This document shows, one piece after another, positions 1 through 9,445 of a DNA stretch of 40,484 bases. Position 1 is the first letter of the stretch, and each line of letters opens with the position of its first letter. This stretch comes from DASRFA01 sp035651755. Lineage in GTDB: Bacteria > Desulfobacterota > Binatia > UBA12015. Location: contig DASRFA010000048.1 of NCBI GenBank assembly GCA_035651755.1, forward strand, positions 1-40,484. The letters are read 5' to 3'. The notes under the pieces are model-generated. The model was not told where the DNA came from and did not search any database. It was given only the letters and a program-made list of their open reading frames with translations. A program made the position numbers and the translations under genes.

Positions 1-1018
<1,018 letters not shown>

Positions 1019-1026
1019 GGAACCCC

Positions 1027-1623
1027 CTAGGCCTTCTTCCGGGCGACGATCACCTCGTCCACGATCCCGTACTCGACCGCCTGCTTCGCCGTCATGAAGA
1101 AGTCGCGGTCGGTGTCCTTCTCGATCCGCTTGAGGCTCTGGCCGGTGTGGCGGGCGATGATGTTGTTGAGCTGCTCACGGACGCGAAGGATCTCGCGGGC
1201 CTGGATGTCGATGTCGGTGGCCTGCCCCTGGGCCCCGCCGAGGGGCTGGTGGATCATGATCCGCGAATAGGGGAGCGCAAAGCGTTTGCCCTTTTCGCCC
1301 GCAGCCAGGAGCAGCGCTCCCATGCTGGCAGCCTGGCCGACGCACAAGGTCGAGACGGGCGGCCGGATGTACTGCATGGTGTCGTAGATGGCGAGGCCGG
1401 CCGAGACCGACCCACCCGGGGAATTGATGTAGAAATGGATGTCCTTCTCGGGGTCCTCGGACTCGAGGAACAGCATCTGTGCGATCACGAGGTTGGCGAT
1501 CTCGTCCGTGACCTGCGTGCCGAGAAAGACGATCCGGTCCTTCAGCAGGCGAGAGAAGATGTCGTAGGCGCGCTCGCCGCGACCGGTCTGCTCGACCACC
1601 ATCGGAATCAGTTGTCCGTTCAA
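1027..1623 (-). CDS. clpP: ATP-dependent Clp protease proteolytic subunit ClpP
   Basis: Serine peptidase that forms the tetradecameric chamber of ClpXP. It has 198 residues, the normal family length. The catalytic triad is readable as S100 (GQAASMGA), H125 (MIHQPLGG) and D174 (TDRDFFM), with the same spacing as E. coli ClpP. The oxyanion and strand motif NSPGGSV is at 67-73. The ATG at 1623 gives a short N-terminal propeptide beginning MNGQLIPMVV, typical of ClpP. It lies 77 bases downstream of tig and 8 bases upstream of clpX on the same strand, so the three genes are likely one operon. Confidence 0.98.
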   Translation of the reverse strand: MNGQLIPMVVEQTGRGERAYDIFSRLLKDRIVFLGTQVTDEIANLVIAQMLFLESEDPEKDIHFYINSPGGSVSAGLAIYDTMQYIRPPVSTLCVGQAASMGALLLAAGEKGKRFALPYSRIMIHQPLGGAQGQATDIDIQAREILRVREQLNNIIARHTGQSLKRIEKDTDRDFFMTAKQAVEYGIVDEVIVARKKA

Positions 1624-1700
1624 CTCGGCTCTCCCGTCGATGGCAGCGTCGGCATGCCGCGGATTCTAAACGTTTCAAAATGCCCGAGCAACGCGAATCC

Positions 1701-2993
1701 TCAGGCGGGCGTCCGCCCTCCGTCTTGGATAGCGGCGCCCGCGACGAGTTTCTCGAGCGCCTTGGCGCGTCGCATCTCGGAACGCAGCGCGTCACGTGCA
1801 TGCTCCTCCGCGTAGTGCTCTCGGAGCCGCTCGCGATGTCGTCCGGCCGCGTTCAAGAGCTTGCCGATGCGATCGGCGAGCTCGTCGTCGGTGATCTCCA
1901 CTTCGAGCTGCGCGGCGAGTGCGTCGAGCAGAAGACCGATGCGCACGTCGCGCTCCGCGCGCGCCTGCAGCTTCTCGCGCGCCTCGGTCTCGTGCTCGTC
2001 GCTCGCGAGCTGAAGACCGCGCTGCGCGAGCTCGTGCTTGAAGTCGTGCAGCAGATCTTCCACGCGCCGCTGCACGAGCGAGAGCGGCGGATCGATCGCC
2101 TGGCGCGCGAGGAGGTCGTCGAGGACGCGATCGCGCACCGCCGCCTCGGCGCGGCGCGCGGCGTCCTGCTCGAGCTGGCCGCGGATGCGCGTCCGCAGCT
2201 CCGCGAGCGTCTCGCAGTCGCCGTGGTCCTTCGCGAACTCGTCGTCGAGATCGGGAAGGCGACGCTCCGCGAGCGAACGCACCGTGACGGTGTACCGAAG
2301 CGTCTTGTCGGCGAGCTCCGGGCCGACGCCCTCGGGCGCGGGCCCTTCCACGGTGAACGTCTCCCCGACGCGCGCGAGCGCGAGCCGCTCGTCGACCGCC
2401 TGCGGCAGAGAGCCGCCGCCGACCTCGACGCTCGCCGACTCGACGGAGAGCGCGGGCAGCGCCTCGCCGTCCTTCTCGACGGCGATCTGCACGGTCGCGA
2501 AGTCGCCGCGCGCGACGTCCTTCCGGTCCTCGATCGGAACGAGCTCCGCGTGTCGCAGGCGGAGCTGCTCGAGCACGCGATCGACCTGATCCTCGCCCAC
2601 CGCGAGCACCGGCCGCTCGACCGAGATTCCCGACACGTCGATCGGGCCGAGCGCGGGCCGCACGTCGACGGTCGCGGAGAACCGCATCGCCTGGTTGTCG
2701 TGCAGCGACTCGATGTCGAGCTCGGGCTGCGAGACGATGTCGAGCTTGGAGTCGGCGACGGCGCTCGAGAAACCCTCGCGCACGAGGCTCGTCGCCACGC
2801 GGCTCCGGATCTCCTCGCCGAAGAAGCGCTCGAGCACCGGCCGCGGCACGCGTCCCGGACGGAAACCCTTGATGCGGGCGTTTTGCGAGACGCTCCGAAC
2901 GGCGCGCTCGAACTCGCTCGCGACCCGATCCGCGGGAATCTCGACGGCGATGCGCCGTCGCGTCGGGCTGATCTCCTCGACCTCGACCTTCAT
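1701..2993 (-). CDS. tig: Trigger factor, ribosome-associated chaperone
   Basis: Peptidyl-prolyl isomerase chaperone that binds the ribosomal exit tunnel near protein L23. With ATG at 2993 the product is 430 residues, the usual family length, and begins MKVEVEEISPTRRRIAVEIP, a typical trigger factor N-terminus. The ribosome-binding signature GFRPGRVP is at 43-50. It is followed by a central FKBP-like domain (GDFATVQIAVEKDG near 150; VEGPAPEGVG near 195) and a long charged helical C-terminal arm. The frame stays open upstream into the tRNA gene, so longer starts are implausible; an ATG at 3017 would add only eight residues. First gene of the tig-clpP-clpX group. Confidence 0.95.
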   Translation of the reverse strand: MKVEVEEISPTRRRIAVEIPADRVASEFERAVRSVSQNARIKGFRPGRVPRPVLERFFGEEIRSRVATSLVREGFSSAVADSKLDIVSQPELDIESLHDNQAMRFSATVDVRPALGPIDVSGISVERPVLAVGEDQVDRVLEQLRLRHAELVPIEDRKDVARGDFATVQIAVEKDGEALPALSVESASVEVGGGSLPQAVDERLALARVGETFTVEGPAPEGVGPELADKTLRYTVTVRSLAERRLPDLDDEFAKDHGDCETLAELRTRIRGQLEQDAARRAEAAVRDRVLDDLLARQAIDPPLSLVQRRVEDLLHDFKHELAQRGLQLASDEHETEAREKLQARAERDVRIGLLLDALAAQLEVEITDDELADRIGKLLNAAGRHRERLREHYAEEHARDALRSEMRRAKALEKLVAGAAIQDGGRTPA

Positions 2994-3179
2994 GGCAGTG
3001 GCCGGCTTCCGCGCCATCCGTGCAGGGAAGCACTCCGTGCGCGCGTCGCCGCGGTAGAGACTGCGTACCGGAGGCCCCTCGCCGTCACAAGCGGCGTTCC
3101 TCCATCGTGTGAGCGCGGCGCCCGCGACGGCGCCCGCGATCGGACGGCGCGCATGCGCGCGGCGCGTGCCGGATCCGAG

Positions 3180-3259
3180 TGCGAGAGGGGGGACTCGAAC
3201 CCCCACGGTTGCCCGCTAGATCCTAAGTCTAGTGCGTCTGCCAGTTCCGCCACTCTCGC
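3180..3259 (-). tRNA. tRNA-Leu (anticodon UAG)
   Basis: The reverse strand folds into a complete cloverleaf: 7-bp acceptor stem GCGAGAG/CTCTCGC, 3-bp D stem GCG/CGC with a GG-containing loop, anticodon stem CTAGA/TCTAG with loop CTTAGGA (anticodon TAG, reads CUA leucine codons), an 11-nt variable arm (CGG GCAA CCG, typical class II), and T arm GGGGG-TTCGAGT-CCCCC. The discriminator base is A (position 3180). CCA is not encoded: the following bases are CTC. It lies about 190 bases upstream of tig on the same strand. Confidence 0.95.
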
Positions 3260-3280
3260 GTGCGGTGCCTGGCCGATGTA

Positions 3281-3301
3281 GCATCGGAGGCCGCCCGATG
3301 C
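3281..3301. promoter_or_regulatory. Inverted repeat upstream of the tRNA-Leu gene
   Basis: A perfect 7-bp dyad, GCATCGG-AGGCCGC-CCGATGC, sits 21 bases upstream of the tRNA 5' end. On the tRNA strand it is followed at once by TGCTACATC, which could be an extended -10 box (TACATC at 3280-3275). It might overlap a tRNA promoter as an operator, or act as a terminator for the minus-strand gene ending at 3353; no T-tract follows it. Confidence 0.3.
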
Positions 3302-3352
3302 ACCGCACGGCGCGCCGGTGACCGCGCGCCGCCGCGCGCCCGTTCGGCGCCG

Positions 3353-3631
3353 CTACTCGCGCCGCGCCTTGCCGGCGAGGTCGCGGAAGCGCTGAAAGTC
3401 GACGGTCCGGCGCACGCGATCGAGGATGCGGCGCGCCCACACGAACTCGCTCGCGAGGATCGCGAGGCCGGCCGGGATGACGACGACCGCGGGTCCCGGC
3501 AGGACGATCATCGCGACGCCGACCGCGACGACGGTCACCCCGACGACGAGGACGATCATCCTCCATACTTGACGAAGGGCGGTCGGGACGACGCCGTTCC
3601 AGCTCTCGCGCTCCTGGGTTTGCGGTCTCAC
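3353..3631 (-). CDS. PGPGW-type small transmembrane protein
   Basis: Small integral membrane protein of unknown function. The core reads AMIVLPGPAVVVIPAGLAIL followed by an E-x2-W-A-R-R segment, which matches the putative transmembrane PGPGW family: a hydrophobic helix, an LPGP turn, then a second helix ending in basic residues. The C-terminus is short and charged. The start is uncertain. The frame is open to 3787, but composition upstream of about 3640 looks non-coding; I chose GTG at 3631 (92 residues), which keeps a pre-helix segment (ALRQVWRM). ATG at 3559 is the alternative (68 residues). It is divergent from the stress-protein gene at 3793. Confidence 0.65.
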   Translation of the reverse strand: MRPQTQERESWNGVVPTALRQVWRMIVLVVGVTVVAVGVAMIVLPGPAVVVIPAGLAILASEFVWARRILDRVRRTVDFQRFRDLAGKARRE

Positions 3632-3792
3632 CAAGGACCATCTTGTCGATTCGGGACGGCACGGTCGAGGGGTCGCGCGTTTTTCCCGCACCGCGGGCCG
3701 CGATTGCACGGGTTTTTGCCCCGCTCGCTGCGTCGGGACGATCGCGCCGAGGGTCGCTTTTCCGACGTCGCGGTTCGCGGTAGGCATTCGCG

Positions 3793-4314
3793 ATGGCCGG
3801 ACTCTTCCGACGCATCCTGGTCCCGCACGACGGCTCCGAGCACGCCACGCGCGCGCTCGGCTTCGCGGCTCGCATCGCCGCGGACGGCGGCGGCAAACTC
3901 TTCCTCCTGCGCGCCATCGCGCCGTTCCTCGGCATGGCGGAGCTGGGCGCGGAGGAGACCACGCCGTGGATCCCGCCGGAGGACGTCGTCGATGCCGAGC
4001 TTCGCGGCCTCGAACGGGTCGCGCGCAGCGCGGTGCCCCCGCGCCTGCGCGCGGCGGTCGAGTGCCGCGTCGTCATCGGCGACGCGTTTCGCTGCATCAT
4101 GGACGCGGCCCGCGACGCCGATCTGATCGTGATGGCGACGCACGGCCGAACCGGGCTCGACCACCTCGTGATCGGAAGCGTCGCGGAGAAGGTCGTGCGG
4201 CACGCGGACGTGCCGGTCCTCACCATCCGGAAGGGTGCGGCGGAGAGCCGCGTCGCGTCGCGCGCGACGGCGGCTCGCCGCGGACGCGCCCGCGCGACGC
4301 GCGCTCCGCGCTGA
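3793..4314 (+). CDS. Universal stress protein (UspA family)
   Basis: Single-domain cytosolic stress protein, 173 residues. The N-terminal strand FRRILVPHDGSEHATRAL carries the family Asp, and the C-terminal half carries MATHGRTGLDHLVIGS followed by VAEKVVRHADVPVLTIR, the UspA nucleotide-binding loop (HG-x9-GS) and last strand. This arrangement is typical of ATP-binding UspA proteins; the first Gly of the consensus G-x2-G-x9-G-S is Ala here, as in many homologues. The last ~20 residues form an Arg/Ala-rich tail outside the fold. ATG at 3793 begins directly with the first beta strand. The next gene on the strand is 54 bases away and may be cotranscribed. Confidence 0.9.
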   Translation: MAGLFRRILVPHDGSEHATRALGFAARIAADGGGKLFLLRAIAPFLGMAELGAEETTPWIPPEDVVDAELRGLERVARSAVPPRLRAAVECRVVIGDAFRCIMDAARDADLIVMATHGRTGLDHLVIGSVAEKVVRHADVPVLTIRKGAAESRVASRATAARRGRARATRAPR

Positions 4315-4368
4315 ACGCCGATGCGGCGCGCGGCGCCTTGACGCGGTCGGCCGGCGCATGAACCTCGC

Positions 4369-5448
4369 ATGAACCTCGAAGGGCGGCTCGTCGGTCTCTT
4401 CTCGTTCGACATCGGCCAAGAGATCCACCTCGAGGCCGTGCGGGCCCGCATCGCCGACGCGGCGACGACGCCGCTCGAGCGCCGGCGCGCGGCGCCCGTC
4501 CACCTCGCGTACGCCGAACCGCCGCTGCGCGTGCGCCTCGGCGAGCGAGCGGTCGAGCTCCTCGGCCGTCCGGCGACCGCGGTGGCGAGCGCGTGGGTGC
4601 ACGACTTCGGCGCGGTCACCGTGCTGCTCGAGGTCCCGCTGCGCTGCGCGCTCGCCGACCTTCCGGCGCTGACGGCGAGCCTCGTCGGCGCCAACACGCT
4701 CGAGAACCACGCGCGCCCCCTCCTCCAGGCGCTCGCCGCCGACATCGCTCCGGCGATCGAGCGGCCGGGGGGTCCCGGCCCGATGGAGGACTACTACGTC
4801 GTCCAGGTCGATCGCCTCGAGCCGCCGCTTGCGATCCCCGACCTCCTCGCCGAGCACGGCGGGACGATCGCGTCCGCGCTTCGTTGCGAGCCCGCTCCGC
4901 TCTCCGCCGCCGAGACCGTCGAGGCCTTGCGCAACCCGCTCTCGTACTACCCGGGCGACCTGCTGCTCACCGAGTGGAACGTCGCGCTCATCGTCGACCC
5001 CGACTACCACGATGCCGTCGCGATCCTCGAGTTCCTGAACGTCCAGCTCGTGGAGCTGCGCTTCTACGACGCGCTCCTCGATCGCCGGATCGGGGCGCTC
5101 GGGACGCTCGAGCGCCGGCACGCCCGGCGGCTCCCCCTCCTCTACCGCGCCCATCACCGCGCGATCGACGAGCTCGCGACCATCCGCGTCGACATGGCGA
5201 CGATCTTCGAGCGCATCCACAACGCCCTGAAGCTGGGCGGGGACGTCTACCTCGCCAAGATCTACACGATGACGGCACAGCGGCTCGGCCTTGAAGCGTG
5301 GGAGGGGAGCGTCGCCCGGAAGCTGGAGGTCCTCCAGAAGCTCTACGAGCTGCTCGTCCAGCGCGCGGCGACGGCGCGCGCCGAGGCGCTCGAGCTCGCG
5401 ATCGTCCTCTTGATCGTCGTCGAGATCCTCCTGTCGCTCGTGCGCTGA
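4369..5448 (+). CDS. RMD1/DUF155-like C-terminally anchored membrane protein
   Basis: 359 residues. I recognise the general plan of the RMD1 (DUF155) family rather than a firm match: an N-terminal alpha/beta region with the segment WVHDFGAVTVLLEVPL, a central helical region with an acidic EWNVALIVDPDY segment, a long C-terminal helical stretch, and a final hydrophobic helix ELAIVLLIVVEILLSLVR that ends the protein and could anchor it in the membrane. In eukaryotes this family includes mitochondrial proteins; bacterial function is not established. The start is ATG at 4369: an upstream ATG at 4358 opens only a four-codon frame that stops across this start. It could be only an analogue of RMD1. 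Confidence 0.5.
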   Translation: MNLEGRLVGLFSFDIGQEIHLEAVRARIADAATTPLERRRAAPVHLAYAEPPLRVRLGERAVELLGRPATAVASAWVHDFGAVTVLLEVPLRCALADLPALTASLVGANTLENHARPLLQALAADIAPAIERPGGPGPMEDYYVVQVDRLEPPLAIPDLLAEHGGTIASALRCEPAPLSAAETVEALRNPLSYYPGDLLLTEWNVALIVDPDYHDAVAILEFLNVQLVELRFYDALLDRRIGALGTLERRHARRLPLLYRAHHRAIDELATIRVDMATIFERIHNALKLGGDVYLAKIYTMTAQRLGLEAWEGSVARKLEVLQKLYELLVQRAATARAEALELAIVLLIVVEILLSLVR

Positions 5449-5629
5449 AGGCCGAGGCTGCCGCGGCGTCGCGGGGCGGCGCCTTCGTCGCCCTAGAAAA
5501 CCACGCGGGGTTGAGATACGGGGGCCGCACTCGGTGGCGGGTCGCGCCTTTCGGGCGGTTCGATGGCGCGCGCCGCAGGCTGTGGACCGGCGGATGCGGC
5601 CGGGCGCGACGGAACAGGGAGGGAGCCTC

Positions 5630-6055
5630 ATGCGAAGCGGCATCCGGGGAGTGCTGGCGACGTGCGCGGCGATGGGCCTGGTGGGCTCGCTCGGGATCGG
5701 CGCGGCGCGCGCCGAGAATCAGGGCGACGTCGAGCAGGGCAAGAAGCTATACATGAAGTACTGCGCGACGTGCCATGGCCCGAGCGGCACCGGCGACGGC
5801 GTCGCCGCATCGACGTTCAAGACCAAGCCGGTCGACTTGACCATGCTCGCGAAGCAGAGCAACGGCACCTTCCCGACCATGAAGGTGCTGAGCATCGTGA
5901 AGGGCGACTCTCCGGTCGCGGCGCACGGCTCGCGCGAGATGCCCGTCTGGGGCGAGATCCTCGGCCGCCCGCTCGACACCGGCATGTACAAGCAGGACGA
6001 CGTGGACCTGAAGATCCTGTCGATCGTCAGCTACCTGAAGTCGATCCAGAAGTGA
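5630..6055 (+). CDS. Periplasmic monohaem cytochrome c
   Basis: Electron carrier exported to the periplasm. It has 141 residues with a signal peptide ending GIGAARA (about residue 28), then a class I cytochrome c domain: haem-binding CATCH at C45-H49, and candidate axial ligand M104 in SREMPVWGE. The C-terminus (ILSIVSYLKSIQK) is the usual closing helix. A GGAGGG ribosome binding site lies just upstream of ATG 5630, which fixes the start over the longer frame from 5534. It stands alone between unrelated genes, so its redox partners are not visible here. Confidence 0.92.
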   Translation: MRSGIRGVLATCAAMGLVGSLGIGAARAENQGDVEQGKKLYMKYCATCHGPSGTGDGVAASTFKTKPVDLTMLAKQSNGTFPTMKVLSIVKGDSPVAAHGSREMPVWGEILGRPLDTGMYKQDDVDLKILSIVSYLKSIQK

Positions 6056-6173
6056 CGGCGGCGCGGTCGAGGTCGCGGCGGCGCCTGCGACCTCGACCGC
6101 ACACGCGCCGCGCCCGACGGCCTGCGCGGCGCCCGATCGCACCGGACGGGCCGCGACGGCCGGAGAAGCTGCA

Positions 6174-7892
6174 ATGGCGGAGATCGACGACCTCGTCGCC
6201 GCGCTCAGCGAGCCGTCGTTCTATCCGCACCATCCCGCCGAAGTCGTCCATCATCAGACGCACCTCTCGCACGTCTTCGTCGCGGAGCCGTTCGCGTACA
6301 AGCTGAAAAAGCCCGTCGCGTTCCCGTTCGTCGACCTCGGCACGCGAGAGCGCAGGAGCCGGCTCTGCCGGGACGAGGTGCGGCTGAACCGCCGGCTGTG
6401 CCCCGAGATCTATCTGGGCGTCACCGCGGTGGAGCGGTCCGCGAGCGGCGCGCTCGCGCTCGCGCGCTCGACGGTGGACGGCGACGTCGTCGCGGCAGGC
6501 TCGGACGCGAGACCGGGAGCGACGGTCGAGGACCTCGTGTGGATGCGGAGCCTGCCGGCACACGGCATGGGTCGCGCCGCGCTCGCGGCCGGGCGGATCA
6601 CCCCGGCGCTTCTCTTCGCTTTCGCGCGCGACCTCGCGCGCTTCCATGCCGCCGCTCCGATCGAGCCTCCCGACGCGCCGGGCGCGAACCTCGAGGCGAT
6701 CGAGAAGCGCTGGCTCGCCGTGCTGCGCGACGCCGAGCCCATGGTGGGCCGGCTCCTCGCGGCGGAGGACCGCGACGTCCTCCTCGACTTCGGCCCGACC
6801 TTCGTCCGCCGGCACGCGACCGCGCTCGCGGCGCGCGCCGCGGCGGGCCGCGTCCGCGAGGTGCACGGCGACCTGCACCTCGGGAACCTGTGCCTGATCG
6901 ACACTCCGCTTCCGGCGCTCGCCGGCGCACCGGCCGTGCCCGCCGGCCTGTACGCCTTCGACTGCATCGAGTTCGCGCGCGACCTGCGCGTGAACGACGT
7001 CGCGTCCGAGGTGGCGTTCCTGGCGATGGACCTCGAAGCCGCGGACCGCCCGGATCTCTCGCGCGCGTTCGTCGACGCCTACGTGTCGGCGACCGGCGAT
7101 CACGACGTTGCCGCCCTCCTTCCGTTCTTCGCGAGCCATCGCGCGGCGATCCGCGGCATGGTGCTCGGCCTGGCGGCGGGCGAGGCCGAGCTCTCGCCGG
7201 ACGAGCGCGATCGGGCCGTCGCCGGCGCGAAGCGCCACTTCGCTCTCGCGGTGCGGGATGCGTGGCGAGCCGCGGGACCCGCGCTCGTCGCGTGCGCCGG
7301 CCTCTCCGGCTCGGGGAAGACGACGGTCGCGACCCTGCTCGCGGAAGCGACCGGCTTCGCCGTCGTGTCGAGCGACGACGTCCGGAAGCGAGCCGCCGGC
7401 CTCGACCCGCACGCTCCCGCGCCGCCCGAGGCCGCGGCCCGCCTCTACGGCCGCGCCGCGCGGCGCGCGACCTACGAGGCGATCGCCGACCGCGCCTCCG
7501 CCGAGCTCGCGCACGGTACGCCCGTGATCGCGGACGCGACCTTCAACCGCGCCCAAGACCGCGCGCTCGTCGCGCGCGCGGCGCGCCGCGCCGGCTGCCC
7601 ACACCTCTTCCTCGAGTGCGTCGTCGACGACGCCACGGCCGGCGAGCGCCTGCGCGCGCGCGCCGCCGAGGACTGCTCCGCCGATCCGCACGCGCCCGCC
7701 CGCTCCGACGCCGACGCGTCGGTGCGCGCGCTGCAGGCGCGCGAGCGGGACCCCTTCGCGCCGGACGAGCCGCACGCCACCGTCGACACGTCCGGGCCCC
7801 GCGGCGCCGTGCGAGCCGCCGCGGTCCGCGCCCTGTGGCGGTGGCGCCGCGAGCACCGCGTGCGCGCGCTTCGCCAGACCGGCGAGCCGTGA
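6174..7892 (+). CDS. Two-domain protein: aminoglycoside-phosphotransferase-like plus P-loop kinase
   Basis: 572 residues. The N-terminal half is an APH-like kinase fold with the catalytic-loop motif VHGDLHLGN (about 229-237) and the metal-binding segment YAFDCIEFA (about 259-267). The C-terminal half is an AAA/zeta-toxin-like P-loop kinase with Walker A GLSGSGKT (about 376-383), a SSDDVRK segment and later RARAAEDCSADPHAP. This combination corresponds to the COG2187 + COG0645 fusion common in Proteobacteria. The substrate is unknown; family naming does not imply antibiotic resistance. ATG at 6174 is 118 bases after the cytochrome c stop. It converges with the GMC gene. Confidence 0.85.
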   Translation: MAEIDDLVAALSEPSFYPHHPAEVVHHQTHLSHVFVAEPFAYKLKKPVAFPFVDLGTRERRSRLCRDEVRLNRRLCPEIYLGVTAVERSASGALALARSTVDGDVVAAGSDARPGATVEDLVWMRSLPAHGMGRAALAAGRITPALLFAFARDLARFHAAAPIEPPDAPGANLEAIEKRWLAVLRDAEPMVGRLLAAEDRDVLLDFGPTFVRRHATALAARAAAGRVREVHGDLHLGNLCLIDTPLPALAGAPAVPAGLYAFDCIEFARDLRVNDVASEVAFLAMDLEAADRPDLSRAFVDAYVSATGDHDVAALLPFFASHRAAIRGMVLGLAAGEAELSPDERDRAVAGAKRHFALAVRDAWRAAGPALVACAGLSGSGKTTVATLLAEATGFAVVSSDDVRKRAAGLDPHAPAPPEAAARLYGRAARRATYEAIADRASAELAHGTPVIADATFNRAQDRALVARAARRAGCPHLFLECVVDDATAGERLRARAAEDCSADPHAPARSDADASVRALQARERDPFAPDEPHATVDTSGPRGAVRAAAVRALWRWRREHRVRALRQTGEP

Positions 7893-7915
7893 GCGCGCGC
7901 GACGCGCCCGCGAGC

Positions 7916-9445
7916 TCAAACGCGCTCGGCGACCCGACCCGCGATTCGATGCGCGATTGCCATCAGCGTCAGCATCGGGTTCACCGACGGGCTGCGCGGC
8001 AGGATGCCGGTGTCGGCGACGTAGAGGTTGTCGAGGTCGTGGCAGCGCCCGTCCTCGTCGACGACGCCGTGCTTGGGATCGCCGTGCATGCGCGTCGTGC
8101 CGAACACGTGGTTGCCGCCGCACGTGAGGTCGGTCGCACGATAGTCGTGGGTGCGGAGGACCTCCGCCTCGGCGAGCGACGACATCTCGTCCGGCAGGCG
8201 GTGCACGCCGGGGAGGATCGCGCGCGCTCCGGCGGCGAAGAACATCTGCGCGAGAACCCACAGCGCCTCGCCGAGAATCGTGAGGTCGGCGGGGTGGAGG
8301 CTCCAGCGGATCGCCGGATCGAAGCTCCGCCGGCGCGCGCGGATGCGACCGAAGGATCGGTTGCACGACGCGAATGCGTCCCAGATCGCGGCATACGGGA
8401 AGCGCGCGAGGTTCGCCTTCAGGTCGAAGCCGAACCCGGGCAGCCGGACGGCGAGCACGCCGGGCGGCGCCCACAGCGTCTCGAGCTTGAAGCCGCGCCG
8501 GACGAACTCGAGCGACTGGTAGCCCTGCGTCGCGCCGAACTGCGGCTCGGTGCGATCCGGGAACACGCCCAGCACGGCGACGCCGGGATGGAACTGCAGG
8601 AACTCGCCGACGGTGCCGGAGGAGTTCGCGAGGTTTCCGCTCCGCTGCAGGAGGACCGGCGTCGCCATGCAGCCGGCCGCGAGGACCACCGCCTTCGCGT
8701 CGACGCGGAAGCGATGCGTCGGCTCGCCGGTGAACGGCCGGACGATCGAGCCCTCGATGCCGGTCGCGCGCCGGCGGCCCCACGTGAGCACGCGCTCGGC
8801 GCGCGCCGACGTGAGGACGCGCGCACCGTCGCGCACCGCCGCCGGGACGTAGCTCAGGTCGGTCGAGCGCTTCGCGCGCGATCGGCAGCCGGTGAAGCAC
8901 TCGCCGCTGCCGCGGCAGCCGACGACGTTCCGCGGGATCGGCTCGCTCGACCAGCCGAGGGCGCGGCAGCCGTCGCGAAAGAGCAGGTTGCGAGCGCCCT
9001 GCACCTCGTCCGGCGTCGGCGCGACGCCGAGGAAGCGCTCCACCGCGTCGTAATGCGGGTCGAGCTCGGCGCGGCTCGTGCGCTCGAGACGGAAGGAGTC
9101 GCACCAGTCGTCGAGCGTGAGCTCCGGTGAGCGGACGCAGATCGCCGAGTTCACGAGCGAGCCGCCGCCGAGCGCGATCGCCTGCATCGTCGGCATGATG
9201 AAGCCGCCGCGCGTCGTCCGGAGGCCGCCCTCGCGCATCGTGCGCGCCATCGAGAGCGCGCCGTCGAGGACGAAGTCGTCGGGCGTGAACGGCGGCCCTT
9301 CCTCGACCAGGACGACGTCCCGGCCGGCGGCCGCCACCTCCTTCGCGACCACCGCGCCGCCCGGACCGGAGCCGACGACGACGACGTCGCAGCTCTCGTA
9401 GACGTCGCGGTCGTACTGGGCGAAGACGCGGACCTCGCCGCTCAC
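7916..9445 (-). CDS. GMC-family FAD-dependent oxidoreductase
   Basis: 509-residue flavoprotein of the glucose-methanol-choline family, which oxidises alcohols or polyols. The FAD dinucleotide motif GSGPGG is at 25-30, followed by VVLVEEG. The family signature around IALGGGSLVNSAICVRSPEL lies near 90-110. The C-terminal active-site region has NHVFGTTRMHGDPKHG and the conserved PSVNPMLTLMAIAHRIA. A Cys-rich stretch (VGCRGSGECFTGC) near 185 also occurs in dehydrogenase-type GMC enzymes. GTG at 9445 overlaps the stop of the upstream small-subunit gene (GTGA), so the two are translationally coupled. The substrate cannot be read from sequence. No signal peptide is visible on this subunit. Confidence 0.88.
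   Translation of the reverse strand: MSGEVRVFAQYDRDVYESCDVVVVGSGPGGAVVAKEVAAAGRDVVLVEEGPPFTPDDFVLDGALSMARTMREGGLRTTRGGFIMPTMQAIALGGGSLVNSAICVRSPELTLDDWCDSFRLERTSRAELDPHYDAVERFLGVAPTPDEVQGARNLLFRDGCRALGWSSEPIPRNVVGCRGSGECFTGCRSRAKRSTDLSYVPAAVRDGARVLTSARAERVLTWGRRRATGIEGSIVRPFTGEPTHRFRVDAKAVVLAAGCMATPVLLQRSGNLANSSGTVGEFLQFHPGVAVLGVFPDRTEPQFGATQGYQSLEFVRRGFKLETLWAPPGVLAVRLPGFGFDLKANLARFPYAAIWDAFASCNRSFGRIRARRRSFDPAIRWSLHPADLTILGEALWVLAQMFFAAGARAILPGVHRLPDEMSSLAEAEVLRTHDYRATDLTCGGNHVFGTTRMHGDPKHGVVDEDGRCHDLDNLYVADTGILPRSPSVNPMLTLMAIAHRIAGRVAERV

Noticed and set aside
2994..3206. Extended N-terminus of trigger factor
   Set aside because: The extension overlaps the tRNA-Leu gene and has no homology pattern; ATG at 2993 gives the normal length.
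6174..7892. Aminoglycoside resistance gene
   Set aside because: The APH-like half belongs to a widespread chromosomal fusion with a P-loop kinase; there is no evidence of resistance function or mobile context.
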